Origin: JBBTTE01 sp038064375
Lineage (GTDB): Bacteria; Patescibacteriota; Saccharimonadia; Saccharimonadales; UBA4665
Assembly: GCA_038064375.1 (NCBI GenBank)
Contig: JBBTTF010000001.1
Span: forward strand, 372,001 to 436,000
Length of the DNA: 64,000 nt
Direction of reading: 5' to 3'
The position numbers were made by a program, and so were the translations under genes. Position 1 is the stretch's first letter, and each line of letters starts with the position of its first letter. Of the stretch, positions 42,150 through 49,665 are shown piece by piece. The notes beneath the pieces are model-generated. The model had not been told where the DNA came from and ran no database searches. It saw only the letters and a list, made by a program, of their open reading frames with translations.

Positions 42150-43138
42150 TAATATAGCACAATGTTTTTTAGGGCCTGCTGTTTGTAGAGGTTGGGTAAT
42201 TCTTGCAAGCCTTTTATGCTGTCGTGATTAGTCATGTTTTGTAGTGAGGATACTGCCTTAGAGTTGTAGCGATCAATCTCGGCAACAGTCTGTGCGATTG
42301 AGCCTTCTTCGCTTAGTAACTTGATAATTGATTTTGTGTTGGGAGACTTTTGGCTGAGAATAGCTAGCAGTTTTTTGCTACTCGGTGATTGTAGACCTAA
42401 AAGCACAGGCAGGGTATAGACGCCCTCCTTAATGTCGTTGCCGACTGGCTTGCCAAGGCTATCGGATGTAGATAACAGGTCCAGTAGGTCATCCGTCAGC
42501 TGGAACGCCATACCAAAAGACTCGCCATATTGACCCAAGGCATCAATATCTTTGTCTGATAGACCGGCACACAACCCACCGACACGACAAGACGCAGCAA
42601 ACAGTGCCGCAGTTTTGGCGGCGATGCATTTAAAATATGAATCTGTAGTGCGATTTAAGTTGTTGGTGTCGCTGAGCTCGAGGCTTTGACCGTCGCACAT
42701 TGTCGCGAAGGCCTCGGCAACTTCGCGGGCGACCTGACTGCTGACTGATGAAGCTTGAACCCCCGCTAAAGCCACAAGATAGTCGCCAACTAGAATCGCT
42801 GAATCAACACCTTCTTGCTTGCTGATGGTTGGGATTCCCCAACGCTCATCCGAGGCATCAATGATATCGTCGTGAACCAGCGAGGCGATGTGTATCAACT
42901 CAATTGCTGAGGCTGCAGCAATTACTGAAGCGTCAATTTGCTTGCCGCTTTGAGCAGCCGTTGCTATAACCATTGTCGGGCGTAGTCTTTTACCGCTTCT
43001 GGCTAAAAATCTGCTAGCTGGTTCTTTAAGATTTGGGCTAGCAGATTTCGGCAGGTCGCGCAGAACCTTATCAAGTTGCTTGATATGATCAGTCAGTTTC
43101 GGAACATCTAGGAGCCTAGCTAGTTCGGCCTTATCCAT
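42149..43138 (-). CDS. Polyprenyl diphosphate synthase (trans type)
   Basis: These enzymes extend allylic diphosphates with isopentenyl diphosphate to long-chain products. The first Asp-rich motif is L-V-H-D-D-I-I-D near residue 88 and the second is F-Q-L-T-D-D-L-L-D-L; G-K-R-L-R-P near residue 50 binds diphosphate. The length of 329 fits octaprenyl/heptaprenyl synthases for quinone side chains, although chain length cannot be read. Its position beside the quinol oxidase and a cupredoxin supports a quinone role. Confidence 0.9.
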   Translation of the reverse strand: MDKAELARLLDVPKLTDHIKQLDKVLRDLPKSASPNLKEPASRFLARSGKRLRPTMVIATAAQSGKQIDASVIAAASAIELIHIASLVHDDIIDASDERWGIPTISKQEGVDSAILVGDYLVALAGVQASSVSSQVAREVAEAFATMCDGQSLELSDTNNLNRTTDSYFKCIAAKTAALFAASCRVGGLCAGLSDKDIDALGQYGESFGMAFQLTDDLLDLLSTSDSLGKPVGNDIKEGVYTLPVLLGLQSPSSKKLLAILSQKSPNTKSIIKLLSEEGSIAQTVAEIDRYNSKAVSSLQNMTNHDSIKGLQELPNLYKQQALKNIVLY

Positions 43139-43158
43139 AACCGAATATTAACAGAAAG

Positions 43159-44019
43159 CTATATAAGTTGACGTAAGATTTGGGGCTGAGCACCTTCGAA
43201 AACGATTTTGTGTAGTGCGTACACGATTGGGTAGTCGCTAAGTTTTATCTTTGAGCCGATTTCTTTTAGAGATGTGATACCTTCACCGCGCGGTTCGGTG
43301 CTTGGGTCTTTGGCGATCAGTCGGCCGATACGGTGGTTGAACGATAAGTCGCTCCAACCGGTTGCTAGCAGGTCTCCAATACCAGAGAGGCTATAGGCTT
43401 GCTTGGGATCAGCCCCAAGGTCACTTAGCAATTGGCTGAATTCTTCGAGAATGTTGACAGCTAGTGCGCCTTTGGCGTTATGGCCAAGTCCCAGACCGTC
43501 ATTTACGCCCAAAGCCACGGCGTAGATATTCTTAAGAACGCCACACAGGGCAATACTATACGGATCGTCGCAATATTCGACACGTAACTGGCTGTTTTTG
43601 CCAAAGCCATTTGTCCATTGTTGTCCGGTTGTGGCCAGTGTCATTGCGGCTGGCAGGCCCTTAGTGATTTCGCTGGCCAGCATTGGTCCATGGATTACGC
43701 CGTAATCAAATCTGCCTTTGGAGACATCCGCCAAGACCTTATCCATAGTAATAAATCCGGCTTCGACACCCTTGGCTACTGAAGTGACTAGCTTGCCCTC
43801 GGCTTCTGGCAGCATGTCTTCGGCTATCTGACGGTTAGCCCATGACGGGGCGGCAATAATTAGTACGTCGCTCTTTTGTGCTAGTTCACCTAGTGTTGCG
43901 ACGGTTCTTTTGGATTCAACAGTATCAAAGTACTCAACACGCCAACCATCATCGACAAATACTTGCCCCAAGGCAGCGCCAATATTGCCGTTGCCAACTA
44001 CGCCTAGTCGTTTACTCAT
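43159..44019 (-). CDS. gpsA: Glycerol-3-phosphate dehydrogenase [NAD(P)+]
   Basis: GpsA makes sn-glycerol-3-phosphate for membrane lipids. The dinucleotide-binding G-N-G-N-I-G-A-A-L-G at the start, the V-A-K-G-V-E-A-G block, G-P-M-L-A-S-E-I, catalytic lysine region G-V-L-K-N-I-Y-A-V-A-L-G and G-D-L-L-A-T-G are present. I use the ATG at 44019 (M-S-K-R-L-G); the longer frame adds a Cys-rich piece with no family match. At 286 residues it is slightly short of the usual 330, lacking part of the C-terminal helices. Two PlsC-like proteins in the window could use its product. Confidence 0.92.
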   Translation of the reverse strand: MSKRLGVVGNGNIGAALGQVFVDDGWRVEYFDTVESKRTVATLGELAQKSDVLIIAAPSWANRQIAEDMLPEAEGKLVTSVAKGVEAGFITMDKVLADVSKGRFDYGVIHGPMLASEITKGLPAAMTLATTGQQWTNGFGKNSQLRVEYCDDPYSIALCGVLKNIYAVALGVNDGLGLGHNAKGALAVNILEEFSQLLSDLGADPKQAYSLSGIGDLLATGWSDLSFNHRIGRLIAKDPSTEPRGEGITSLKEIGSKIKLSDYPIVYALHKIVFEGAQPQILRQLI

Positions 44020-44060
44020 ATAGCGGGCATTATTGCATACGAGGCAACACCTGTAAAACA

Positions 44061-44090
44061 TTAGACAATACTAGCGTTTTGTGTTACAAT
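44061..44090 (+). promoter_or_regulatory. Promoter of the PRPP synthetase gene
   Basis: TTAGAC (44061-44066), an 18 bp spacer and TACAAT (44085-44090) with an extended TGT just before it. Confidence 0.65.
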
Positions 44091-44096
44091 TAAGGA

Positions 44097-44152
44097 AATA
44101 TTAACGGGGAAGCGACAGTAGAGCGTCATTCCCTACAGTTGGAACAACGTCA
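44097..44152 (+). promoter_or_regulatory. Structured 5' leader of the PRPP synthetase gene
   Basis: The 56 nt leader contains GGGAA (44107-44111) pairing with TTCCC (44129-44133), extended inward by GAC/GTC around an asymmetric internal loop, and a second short hairpin GTTG-GAA-CAAC (44138-44148) directly before the ATG. The second hairpin hides the only GGA near the start. It could regulate translation or bind a ligand; no known riboswitch pattern is recognised. Confidence 0.4.
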
Positions 44153-45202
44153 ATGCCAGAACTATCACCTAGCCAACACGAGGATTACTTGACCCCTGCC
44201 GAGAAAGCGAGAATATATCTTGCTGTCGGTGACGGCAACCGGCCATTAGGCGAGGCCGTGGCACGAGAGATGGACATCGAGCTAGGAAGCCTAGAAGTTA
44301 AGTGGCACGGCGACGGTGAGCCTTTTGCTAGGCTTGACGAGACGATAACCAAAAAGACTGCAATATTGATGCAGTCTCACTACTCGGCAAATGGTCTTAG
44401 TCCGTCTGACTTGTTTATGCAACACCTTGGAATGATTAAGTCAGCGGCAGCCAGAGACCCAGCCGAAATGATCATCGCGTCGCCGTACACTTTTGGAGCG
44501 CGTTCAGAAAAAGAAGAAGAAAGAAGCGAGGCTGCGTTTGCTGTCGTCGCTCTAGACAGTCTTAAAAATACTGCTCGTGCAGACGGAGTCAAGAGGACAT
44601 TAGTCACAGTGGATCACCACGCGCCTTCAGTACTTGCCAACTACGATCCATCCTATAATATATCCGTTCAATCGCTTGTTATCGAGGCATTCAGAGAAAA
44701 AATAGTCGGTGAACGTAAAGATTACGTGTTGCTTTCACCAGACGAAGGCCACACCAAGCAGAATCGCAAAAATGCTAGCTCACTTGGTTTGGAGGTTGTT
44801 GACCTTGAGAAGGTACGAGATGCCAACGATTCAACAAAAATCTGGAGACCAAAATCTAGGATTAGACGTCTCAAAGGTAAAAAAGTTTTTGTTCTTGATG
44901 ACATGGTTGGCTCTGCCAACACCGCCGTATCAGCTGCAGAAGTCGCAGAAGCGTCTGGCGCAGACGAGCTTTATCTTGGCGCAACTCACCTAATATTGCC
45001 TGACGGCGCAATTGATCGACTGGACAAGTCGCCCTTCAATGAAGTGTTTGGCACAAATACTATTGATGTAGCATGGGCCGAAAGAGAGCTCCAAAAGTTA
45101 AGAGTTCTTCCGATAGAAAAAATGTTAGCCAAAGCCTTTATCAGAATGATCACAGGTAGAGGCTCGGTATCAGAAGTTTCTGCCGGTAGCAACGGCCGCT
45201 AA
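44153..45202 (+). CDS. prs: Ribose-phosphate pyrophosphokinase-like protein
   Basis: PRPP synthetase transfers pyrophosphate from ATP to ribose-5-phosphate. The domain order fits: an N-terminal V-G-D-G-N-R-P-L-G-E-A-V-A block, L-G-S-L-E-V-K-W-H-G-D-G-E-P (usual K-R-F-x-D-G-E), a central V-D-H-H-A-P-S segment, and the PRPP loop F-V-L-D-D-M-V-G-S-A-N-T (usual D-D-M-I-D-T-G-G-T). At 349 residues it is about 30 longer than normal. The PRPP loop and the flexible catalytic loop deviate from the consensus, so activity is likely but not certain. Uracil phosphoribosyltransferase, which uses PRPP, is encoded 13 kb away. Confidence 0.8.
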   Translation: MPELSPSQHEDYLTPAEKARIYLAVGDGNRPLGEAVAREMDIELGSLEVKWHGDGEPFARLDETITKKTAILMQSHYSANGLSPSDLFMQHLGMIKSAAARDPAEMIIASPYTFGARSEKEEERSEAAFAVVALDSLKNTARADGVKRTLVTVDHHAPSVLANYDPSYNISVQSLVIEAFREKIVGERKDYVLLSPDEGHTKQNRKNASSLGLEVVDLEKVRDANDSTKIWRPKSRIRRLKGKKVFVLDDMVGSANTAVSAAEVAEASGADELYLGATHLILPDGAIDRLDKSPFNEVFGTNTIDVAWAERELQKLRVLPIEKMLAKAFIRMITGRGSVSEVSAGSNGR

Positions 45203-45778
45203 CTAGCTAGGGTCAACGCGAACTAGCTCGCGAATAATGCCCGCTGACCGCGCATTATAAAAGTTGGCAGCTGCCTCAAAATTGTGAACTGCAACGGCAG
45301 CATTAATCCCTGGCTTAGATATATAGAGCGGCTCGTAGTAATCAATCGATGCTCGTACCATAACGTGTCGACCTGCCATGCCGAACTCTAATGCATCGTC
45401 AGGTGTCTGATCACGAACAGATACTATGCCGCCCGGTGTAGTTGATGGTTCTTCGGCATCTCCTGCGAACTCTTCACCTACGGTCTTGATGATTGAGCCA
45501 CCATTCTCAAGATCGAATGATACACCTCGCTGATCGTCACCTGTTTGGCAGGCAAGCGCAAAAACATGGCAATCGTGCTTAAGTTGGGCTCTGCCGCTGG
45601 CATCACTATTAAACTTCATCATCATGGCTAGAACGTCTGTCATGAGTTCGCGTTCATGCCCATCAATCTTAACGATTGTTTCGGGGGAGTTAAGTTGTAG
45701 CCCGTGATCAGGCTGCTCAGGATCTGGCAAATAGAAGCCAGATGGTTTTCGCTGAATTTTAGCCTCGACCAAATACAT
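45203..45778 (-). CDS. Hypothetical protein, possible NlpC/P60-like fold
   Basis: The protein has 191 residues from the ATG at 45778; I prefer it to the GTG at 45796 because the promoter's TATAAT lies between them. It is soluble and has no signal peptide. A segment H-D-C-H-V-F-A-L-A-C near residue 60 and a later G-R-H-V-M-V-R-A-S-I segment could be the Cys and His of an NlpC/P60-type hydrolase, but spacing and surroundings are only roughly right. Otherwise unknown. It abuts the convergent prs gene. Confidence 0.5.
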   Translation of the reverse strand: MYLVEAKIQRKPSGFYLPDPEQPDHGLQLNSPETIVKIDGHERELMTDVLAMMMKFNSDASGRAQLKHDCHVFALACQTGDDQRGVSFDLENGGSIIKTVGEEFAGDAEEPSTTPGGIVSVRDQTPDDALEFGMAGRHVMVRASIDYYEPLYISKPGINAAVAVHNFEAAANFYNARSAGIIRELVRVDPS

Positions 45779-45787
45779 AATCCATAT

Positions 45788-45816
45788 ATTATACACTATT
45801 ATGTCAAATATGACAA
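45788..45816 (-). promoter_or_regulatory. Promoter of the 45203-45778 gene with inverted repeat
   Basis: On the minus strand TTGTCA (45816-45811), a 17 bp spacer and a consensus TATAAT (45793-45788), 9 nt before the ATG. The inverted repeat TGTCA-AATA-TGACA (45802-45815) overlaps the -35 box and spacer and may be an operator shared with the divergent gene. Confidence 0.7.
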
Positions 45817-45825
45817 TATTAAGGC

Positions 45826-45854
45826 TGGACTATTGCAGGAATTTATTGTATGCT
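45826..45854 (+). promoter_or_regulatory. Promoter of the 45864-46829 gene
   Basis: TGGACT (45826-45831), a 17 bp spacer and TATGCT (45849-45854), ending 9 nt before the ATG at 45864. The -35 box is the same TGGACT as at sodA. Confidence 0.5.
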
Positions 45855-45863
45855 GGTGCGAAT

Positions 45864-46829
45864 ATGGCAGAGCAAGCCCCGAGTGTATTAGATCGTGACG
45901 TACAGATACGAATGCTGGAGTACTTCGTGCCTTTGGCGGAGAAGCATGCTGCTGATTCAGGGGGCACACTTAGCGTTTTACCAATAGATCCAGATAAATA
46001 CCCAGGGCAGGTTGGACACATCGTTGAAGGCGCTCCAATGACACCGCAAGACGTTCGAAAATACGCCGGCATAGTAGTGCCCAACTTTGTTGATCTATCC
46101 GATACGATGAAGACTAATAGTTCGGAGACGATTCAAAAAGCTTGTGAAGTTATAGATAATGGCGGCAGTCTCCATATACCAACAAGTCATAAAAAGCTGA
46201 TTGATCCTGCTTACGGGCTAGTTACTCCTACCAACAACATGCGATTGGAAGGACAAGAGTTTGATACAGAGATTGGTGTTGGCAAAATGTTGTCACTACT
46301 CGCATACAACATGGGGGGTGAGCAAGTTCCGACCGTTAATGTGCTGACATGGTTCTGTAATCGCATATATATGAGTATTCCGCACTCTAAGACAATCGAA
46401 GAATCACCGATTCTGGAAGAAATGCCAGAAGAAGTAGCGGCTCATAACGGTTTGGTTAAGGCTGCCATGGAAGAACGGATAGCTCGTGGGCGTGTTGTAA
46501 TGGGAGCTGCATGGAGCGGCACGACAGATAAGCGGAACGCGCTCAAAGAAACTGTCTTTGGTAGAGTCAACGACGGCACCGCCAAGTTGGCTACTCACAA
46601 AAATGCATGGGTTGCGCCAGTTGTACTGGATCTGTCACAGGGCCAGAAGGATAAGTACATAGAGTTTAGCGGTAAGTTAAGACAGCTCACGACTATAGCT
46701 GAAGTTCACGAGCTCTTGGGTGAAATGGCCACCTACATGAGCGGTAAATACAGTGACGGTAGGAAGATTGTGTACGAAGGTGCCGAAAAGGTTCAACAAG
46801 CAATTATAGAAAAGGTGAGTAAATCATGA
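45864..46829 (+). CDS. Divergent PlsC-like acyltransferase-fold protein
   Basis: The 321-residue protein has a possible acyltransferase motif I, His109-x4-Asp114 in T-S-H-K-K-L-I-D, and a later G-A-A-W-S-G-T-T-D-K segment at the place of motif III (usual F-P-E-G-T-R-S), where Glu is replaced by Ser. That pattern recalls PlsC/glycerolphosphate acyltransferases but with lost residues. There is no membrane helix. I place the start at ATG 45864, just after a -10 box; an upstream ATG at 45801 would lie inside the promoter region. The stop overlaps the next start (ATGA). Function unknown. Confidence 0.5.
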   Translation: MAEQAPSVLDRDVQIRMLEYFVPLAEKHAADSGGTLSVLPIDPDKYPGQVGHIVEGAPMTPQDVRKYAGIVVPNFVDLSDTMKTNSSETIQKACEVIDNGGSLHIPTSHKKLIDPAYGLVTPTNNMRLEGQEFDTEIGVGKMLSLLAYNMGGEQVPTVNVLTWFCNRIYMSIPHSKTIEESPILEEMPEEVAAHNGLVKAAMEERIARGRVVMGAAWSGTTDKRNALKETVFGRVNDGTAKLATHKNAWVAPVVLDLSQGQKDKYIEFSGKLRQLTTIAEVHELLGEMATYMSGKYSDGRKIVYEGAEKVQQAIIEKVSKS

Positions 46830-47803
46830 TCAAGCAACCAGACTGTATCGAGATCGTAAGGCCATTTACTGATGCGTTGGCTCATGGCCGAGCCGGCGAT
46901 GTGCAGATTATTGGTGGTGTTGGGTCTGCTGCTCTAGAGCACCCCGATGTCCAGATACTTACTGACCAAAAACTCGTTATCGCGCCAAACAAAATGCGTC
47001 TTCCACAACGCAGGAATGATGGGTCGTTGAGAGACCTAGACTGCTTGGTTAAATCTAGCCAACAAGACAGGATTGATGATGTCGAGGCGCTAGCTAGGGA
47101 AGTTATTGGTGACAAGTTGGAGATTTCGGTCTTTGGCTTGCACAGTATGGGCCAGTTTACTGAGAAGAAGGTTAGCCCTGCGATGAGTTTGGCAAAAAGT
47201 TTTGTGTCAGATCGTTACATCGATCAGGCACCAGACGGAACTGTCATTCAAGGAGTGAAGTCAATCTTCCCATTTGCTGTTGCGATCGACCCAGATGCAC
47301 TTGAAACGTGGAACCTTCAAATCGGCGATCATCAGCCTACACCAATACCTCATCCCGGTGCGACTATTGTTAACTATTTGACTAGATCGGTTTCTGGGTT
47401 GCGACCTAAAGATGCCGACAAAGTCGAAAAGCTTACTGCCAATATTGCTAAAAAATCTCCAGATGTCATTGATTGGGTTGTAGACGGTCCAGGTGCTTCT
47501 CAGCTTGAGTTTGCTCGTGTATTGCACACCCTACGACAACCAAGCAAAGATGCTCAAGCAATGAGTGTTGGTGGAGCAATCGATATTGAGCCGCATGTCC
47601 TCGATGATCTTATGCGCGGGGAAGCTTTTATTTTTGACGTAGGCCGTCCTAGACTATTGCAAGCAATGGTAATGGCCACGCATGCCAAGAGCCGATTCGT
47701 ATTTTGGGGAGAGACAAAAGCTCACGAGAACCCTTGGCTGATGCGTACATGGCAAGAACAAGTCGTGCCACGAATTGACAGCATTCTCAAAAACAAAGCC
47801 TAG
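46826..47803 (+). CDS. Hypothetical protein with nucleotidyltransferase-like N-terminus
   Basis: The N-terminal part contains I-I-G-G-V-G-S-A-A-L (residues 28-37) and R-D-L-D-C-L-V (69-75), which recall the h-G-G-x-G-S and D-h-D-h motifs of the Pol-beta nucleotidyltransferase superfamily (as in MNT and aminoglycoside nucleotidyltransferases). The gap between them is longer than usual. The remaining ~240 residues, rich in beta and helix, match nothing I know. It is translationally coupled to the 45864-46829 gene and converges with the AI-2E transporter gene after 2 nt. The two coupled genes likely work together. Confidence 0.5.
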   Translation: MIKQPDCIEIVRPFTDALAHGRAGDVQIIGGVGSAALEHPDVQILTDQKLVIAPNKMRLPQRRNDGSLRDLDCLVKSSQQDRIDDVEALAREVIGDKLEISVFGLHSMGQFTEKKVSPAMSLAKSFVSDRYIDQAPDGTVIQGVKSIFPFAVAIDPDALETWNLQIGDHQPTPIPHPGATIVNYLTRSVSGLRPKDADKVEKLTANIAKKSPDVIDWVVDGPGASQLEFARVLHTLRQPSKDAQAMSVGGAIDIEPHVLDDLMRGEAFIFDVGRPRLLQAMVMATHAKSRFVFWGETKAHENPWLMRTWQEQVVPRIDSILKNKA

Positions 47804-47805
47804 CT

Positions 47806-48954
47806 TTATACGTCCGATTCGCCCAAATGGAACTTGGACTTGAGCGAGTCTAAGACTTTGGCATGGTCTTTGTCTTTTTTGTGGTCCACCAACGGGTCAC
47901 CCTTAAAGACTTCTAGGTAGACCTGAAGCGTAGTCACAAGAACGATCATAATAACTGGCCCAAGCACAATGCCGATAAAGCCAAATAGGCCCAGACCGGC
48001 AAAGACCGCAAGCAATGTTAGGGCAGGATCAAGCCGCGCTTCGCTAGGCACAAGCTTGGGACGCATGACATTGTCGATGTTGGTGACAATAAGTATGTGG
48101 CCCAAGATGACCAAAAGTCCGCCCCATACGTTACCGGTTAACAGCATGATGACACCAATAGGTAGAACCAAAATGCCGCCTCCGAGTGGAATTATTGATA
48201 GCGCCACCAGTACAACTGCAAAAAACAAAAAGGCTGTGTGCAGCCCAGCAGCATAAAGTAGCAAGGCGTCGACCATGCCTTGACAGAAGGCGATGATGAA
48301 CTGGCCACGGACCATGGCGCCAGTCATGGCTCCCATTCGAGCAAAGTAAAGCTGGCTGATGTCATGGCCAAGAGGGTTGATCTTGTGAATGGTGTCCATG
48401 ATCTTGGTCTGGTTCTTGAGCATCGACACAAAGACGTACATATAGATAATGGCGATGGTAATAAAGCCGATGACGCCATTTATTGAGGATGTAACGCTCT
48501 TGAGCAAGTTCTCGCCAATAGATTGAATGCTTGTAGACAGAGCGTTTGCGACGGAGGCTTCGCTGACCTGATATGAAATTCCAACTGAACGCAAAGTGCT
48601 ATTGATAAGGTCTATGGCTTGTTGTCCAAGCTTAGTTGGGTCGAGGCTGGCCCCACTCTCTTTGACAACTTTGACCGTGTGATCGAGCTGTAGAGCCATA
48701 ACTATAAGAACTACGGTTACGGGTATTATGACGGCTAGAAAAGTTAAGATCAGGGTTATGCTTGATGCGCGGCCAGGATTTGACCAGCGCTTGAGTAGTT
48801 TGAGATAAACTGGGTTAAAGACGTAAGCCACGATTGCGGCCACTATAATCAGGATTAAATACTGACGCAAGAATATAAAGCTAGCGATAAAGGCCAGCAA
48901 AGTAGCAATTGCTAGGGAGCGTACTTGTGTGGAATCGAGGTTAAACCTACTCAT
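47806..48954 (-). CDS. AI-2E family transporter (PerM/YdiK type)
   Basis: This 382-residue membrane protein has about eight spans in the family's arrangement, with the C-terminal blocks P-L-G-G-G-I-L-V-L-P-I-G and G-L-F-G-F-I-G-I-V-L-G-P-V-I typical of AI-2E/TqsA-like exporters. In this large family autoinducer-2 export is shown for few members; others move ions or unknown solutes. I use the ATG at 48954 with GGAG 8-5 nt upstream rather than a longer hydrophobic start. The C-terminus is basic and acidic mixed (D-H-K-K-D-K-D-H-A-K). Confidence 0.88.
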   Translation of the reverse strand: MSRFNLDSTQVRSLAIATLLAFIASFIFLRQYLILIIVAAIVAYVFNPVYLKLLKRWSNPGRASSITLILTFLAVIIPVTVVLIVMALQLDHTVKVVKESGASLDPTKLGQQAIDLINSTLRSVGISYQVSEASVANALSTSIQSIGENLLKSVTSSINGVIGFITIAIIYMYVFVSMLKNQTKIMDTIHKINPLGHDISQLYFARMGAMTGAMVRGQFIIAFCQGMVDALLLYAAGLHTAFLFFAVVLVALSIIPLGGGILVLPIGVIMLLTGNVWGGLLVILGHILIVTNIDNVMRPKLVPSEARLDPALTLLAVFAGLGLFGFIGIVLGPVIMIVLVTTLQVYLEVFKGDPLVDHKKDKDHAKVLDSLKSKFHLGESDV

Positions 48955-48978
48955 ATATTCTCCGATCAATATAACATA

Positions 48979-49005
48979 AAAGACCGCCATTAACTGACGG
49001 TCTTT
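48979..49005 (-). terminator. Hairpin terminator after the HdeD-like gene
   Basis: An 8 bp stem, AAAGACCG (48979-48986) / CGGTCTTT (48998-49005), 20 nt after the stop at 49025; on the minus strand it is followed by TATGTTATA. Confidence 0.6.
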
Positions 49006-49024
49006 ATATATGGCTTGGTTAGTT

Positions 49025-49573
49025 TTAGCTTGCTAGTTTGCGAGCGTCAACTGCCATAGCAATTTGCAATGGTCCGACAACCAAGGCATAAATACCTAGG
49101 ATCCAAACGAAAGCAACACCGCTGGCGACTGGCTGGAATAGAACAATGATTCCTGCTAGTACAGCGATTATGCCGGCGATTATAGTCAGAACCTTGCCAG
49201 TGGCACTTGGGCCAGATGCGAACAATGAGCCAACAACGTCAACAATTCCTCTGATGATAAGCGTAAAGCCAATCAGTAGAATTAGTGTCGCGAAGGACAC
49301 GGTGACGTGTCTGATCAAGTAGACACCGATACCAAGTTCTAAGATACCAACAATGATTTCTAAGAACCAACCGTTAGTCTTGCCGATTGATACGATGCCG
49401 CCAAGTAGCGTCACAATACCGCTCGCCAGAATAAAGGCGCTAAACAGGTAGATTAGCGTTAATAGTGTGATGCCTGGCCAAAAGACCGCAGCTACACCAA
49501 AGATTAATGTAATAGTACCGCGCAACACCAAAGCCCACTCCAATTCCTTGGCGACAGAGTTAGATCCTGCCAT
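49025..49573 (-). CDS. HdeD-family (DUF308) membrane protein
   Basis: Six short membrane spans cover the whole 182-residue protein. The family repeats G-I-x-x-L-x-G-I-V and P-x-x-x-x-x-x-L are visible (I-I-A-G-I-I-A-V-L-A-G-I-I-V-L-F-Q-P-V). HdeD is named for a role in acid stress in E. coli; the general function is unknown. It has its own promoter and an AGGAGG Shine-Dalgarno sequence 4 nt before the ATG. Confidence 0.9.
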   Translation of the reverse strand: MAGSNSVAKELEWALVLRGTITLIFGVAAVFWPGITLLTLIYLFSAFILASGIVTLLGGIVSIGKTNGWFLEIIVGILELGIGVYLIRHVTVSFATLILLIGFTLIIRGIVDVVGSLFASGPSATGKVLTIIAGIIAVLAGIIVLFQPVASGVAFVWILGIYALVVGPLQIAMAVDARKLAS

Positions 49574-49599
49574 ATAACCTCCTATTTGTTACAACCACA

Positions 49600-49627
49600 T
49601 CATTATCCCAATTGGATTGATTGTCAA
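49600..49627 (-). promoter_or_regulatory. Promoter of the HdeD-like gene
   Basis: On the minus strand a consensus TTGACA (49627-49622), a 16 bp spacer and TAATGA (49605-49600). The leader of about 20 nt carries AGGAGG before the ATG at 49573. Confidence 0.7.
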
Positions 49628-49665
49628 TAATAATTTATGGTTGGTTGCAAGCGAGTGTAGCGTTG

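Noticed and set aside
45217..45232. CGCGA/TCGCG hairpin as terminator for prs
   Set aside because: It lies within the convergent coding sequence and no T run follows in either direction.
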